A stretch of DNA of 6,054 nucleotides from Dehalococcoidales bacterium. GTDB taxonomy: Bacteria; Chloroflexota; Dehalococcoidia; Dehalococcoidales; RBG-16-60-22. The DNA lies in NCBI GenBank assembly GCA_026416775.1, contig JAOAEN010000036.1, positions 1-6,054 of the forward strand. The letters are read 5' to 3'. Of the stretch, positions 5,060 to 6,054 are shown in pieces (position 1 is the stretch's first letter; each line of letters begins with the position of its first letter). The notes beneath the pieces are model-generated. The model did not search any database, was not told where the DNA came from, and worked only from the letters and a program-made list of their open reading frames with translations. A program made the position numbers and the translations under genes.

Positions 5060-6054
5060 CTAGGATGCTATCAGCACTGCCTCCATATGCCGGGCGACCA
5101 GCAGCGGATGGAGCGATGTCATCATCATGATTTTCGGGGTTGGCCCGTGCCCGCCTGATTGCTGAAAAGCTTCGGGGATAGTGATGCGTTCGGCGGCACG
5201 GAGACGGGCGCTGCGGCTGCGCGGGTTACGGCTTATTTCATCTGCCGATGGGGTGATCACCTTCCTGTTGACCAGCCTCAGCACGGGGGTGTGTCCGCAG
5301 GTGCACCTTGGCGTCCCCGGTGGGCAGATGCAGCCGCTTGCTTCTCTTCTCATGAAATTCTTGACGATGCGGTCTTCCAGCGAATGGTAGCTGATCACCA
5401 CGAGCCGCCCCTCGTAGCCAAGGACGTTCACCGCCTGCTCCAGTGCGCTTTCCAGATTTTCCAGCTCGTGGTTAACGGCAATGCGCAGCGCCTGGAAGGT
5501 CCTGGTTGCCGGGTGCAACCTGCCGTAGCGTCCCACCGCCTTCTCGATGATGCGGGCAAGCTGGGTCGTTGTTTCTATCGGCCTTTTGCTGACGATGGCC
5601 CTCGCGATCCGCTCGCTGTGCCTTTCCTCGCCGTAGTTGCGGATGAGGCTGGCAAGCCTTGCCTCGGGGAACTTGTTGACGATATCGGCGGCGGTAGTGG
5701 TCTGGGCGGGATTCAGCCGCATATCAAGCGGCGCTTCATGCTGGAAGCTGAAGCCCCGGTCGCCGGCAAGCTGGAGCGATGAGAGCCCAAGGTCGAAAAG
5801 GATGCCGTGCACCGGCAGAAAACTGTATCTCGTGCAGATTGCCTGGAGGTTGGTGAAGTTATCGTTGACGATGAGGACGGACGGGTTGCCGCGGAATCTC
5901 TCCCTGGCGGTTTCGATCGCCAGGGGATCGGCATCAATACCGAGGAGCTGACCTCCGGGGGCACTTTTCTCAAGGATTGCCGCCGCATGCCCTCCGCCGC
6001 CGAGGGTACAGTCGATGTAACGACCCCCCGGCTGGACGGCCAGCATCTCCAGCA
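5060..6054 (-). CDS. rsmH: 16S rRNA (cytosine1402-N4)-methyltransferase, 5' end outside window
   Basis: RsmH (MraW) methylates N4 of C1402 in 16S rRNA in the decoding centre, using S-adenosylmethionine. Numbered from the Met codon at 6046, motif I is DCTLGGGGH at 12-20, GIDAD lies at 36-40, FDLGLSS at 84-90, and LDMR, a typical family block, at 107-110. [13 protein letters not shown] lies at 183-195, [12 protein letters not shown] at 218-229, and a four-cysteine block, C239-x-C241-x6-C248-x-C250, is of the kind seen in many RsmH proteins. The frame continues past 6046 to the window edge (Leu-Glu before the Met), and the normal N-terminus with its PVLL-type segment is missing, so the true start lies outside. 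The family core normally ends around [15 protein letters not shown] (274-288), but here 40 more residues follow. It is the first gene of the visible rsmH-ftsA-ftsZ cluster. Confidence 0.96.
   Translation of the reverse strand, partial: LEMLAVQPGGRYIDCTLGGGGHAAAILEKSAPGGQLLGIDADPLAIETARERFRGNPSVLIVNDNFTNLQAICTRYSFLPVHGILFDLGLSSLQLAGDRGFSFQHEAPLDMRLNPAQTTTAADIVNKFPEARLASLIRNYGEERHSERIARAIVSKRPIETTTQLARIIEKAVGRYGRLHPATRTFQALRIAVNHELENLESALEQAVNVLGYEGRLVVISYHSLEDRIVKNFMRREASGCICPPGTPRCTCGHTPVLRLVNRKVITPSADEISRNPRSRSARLRAAERITIPEAFQQSGGHGPTPKIMMMTSLHPLLVARHMEAVLIAS

Noticed and set aside
5159..5782. A 207-codon open frame on the plus strand opposite rsmH.
   Set aside because: RsmH motifs are unmistakable on the other strand, and this frame has no ribosome-binding site or family motif.
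1..6054. Search for mobile elements, CRISPR arrays, tRNA or rRNA genes and a hidden accessory system.
   Set aside because: No terminal inverted repeats, direct-repeat arrays, transposase or integrase motifs or cloverleaf sequences were seen; every long stretch is accounted for by housekeeping genes.

Overview
The window is ordinary core-genome DNA, about 56% G+C by eye, from a bacterium. The best guess is Chloroflexota, class Dehalococcoidia or close to it. This rests on the FtsZ sequence style (a GAGGDH motif and a long, strongly conserved stretch around the T7 loop) and on the gene order rsmH-ftsA-ftsZ with no murein-synthesis genes in between. The taxonomic call is inference from memory of family sequences and has not been searched.

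Layout: (1) Positions 1-266, plus strand: the 3' end of proC (pyrroline-5-carboxylate reductase). (2) Positions 267-431: a non-coding spacer with a four-run G-tract (candidate G-quadruplex) and a near-consensus sigma70-type promoter whose predicted +1 falls on the GTG start of the next gene. (3) Positions 432-920, plus strand: a CvpA-family four-helix membrane protein, followed by a branched hairpin and T-rich terminator. (4) Positions 1021-2354, minus strand: a three-gene unit, transcribed right to left, rsmD (16S rRNA m2G966 methyltransferase), coaD (phosphopantetheine adenylyltransferase, TTG start overlapping the rsmD stop) and a 2[4Fe-4S] ferredoxin. It has its own promoter candidate near 2390-2419. 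(5) Positions 2355-2581: a spacer with that promoter and a strong GC hairpin that probably ends the ftsZ transcript. (6) Positions 2582-6054, minus strand: the division cluster rsmH (5' end outside the window), ftsA and ftsZ, also transcribed right to left.

The genes serve housekeeping roles. RsmH and RsmD methylate 16S rRNA. FtsA anchors FtsZ filaments to the membrane at the division site. CoaD makes dephospho-CoA, and the ferredoxin carries electrons at low potential. ProC makes proline.

I found no mobile element, CRISPR array, tRNA, rRNA or defence system, and no convincing undescribed multi-gene system. The points worth a second look are the probable leaderless cvpA transcript, the stripped-down division cluster, an FtsZ whose conserved C-terminal peptide is internal, an RsmH with a 40-residue C-terminal extension, and a tiny ORF sitting on the ftsA ribosome-binding site.
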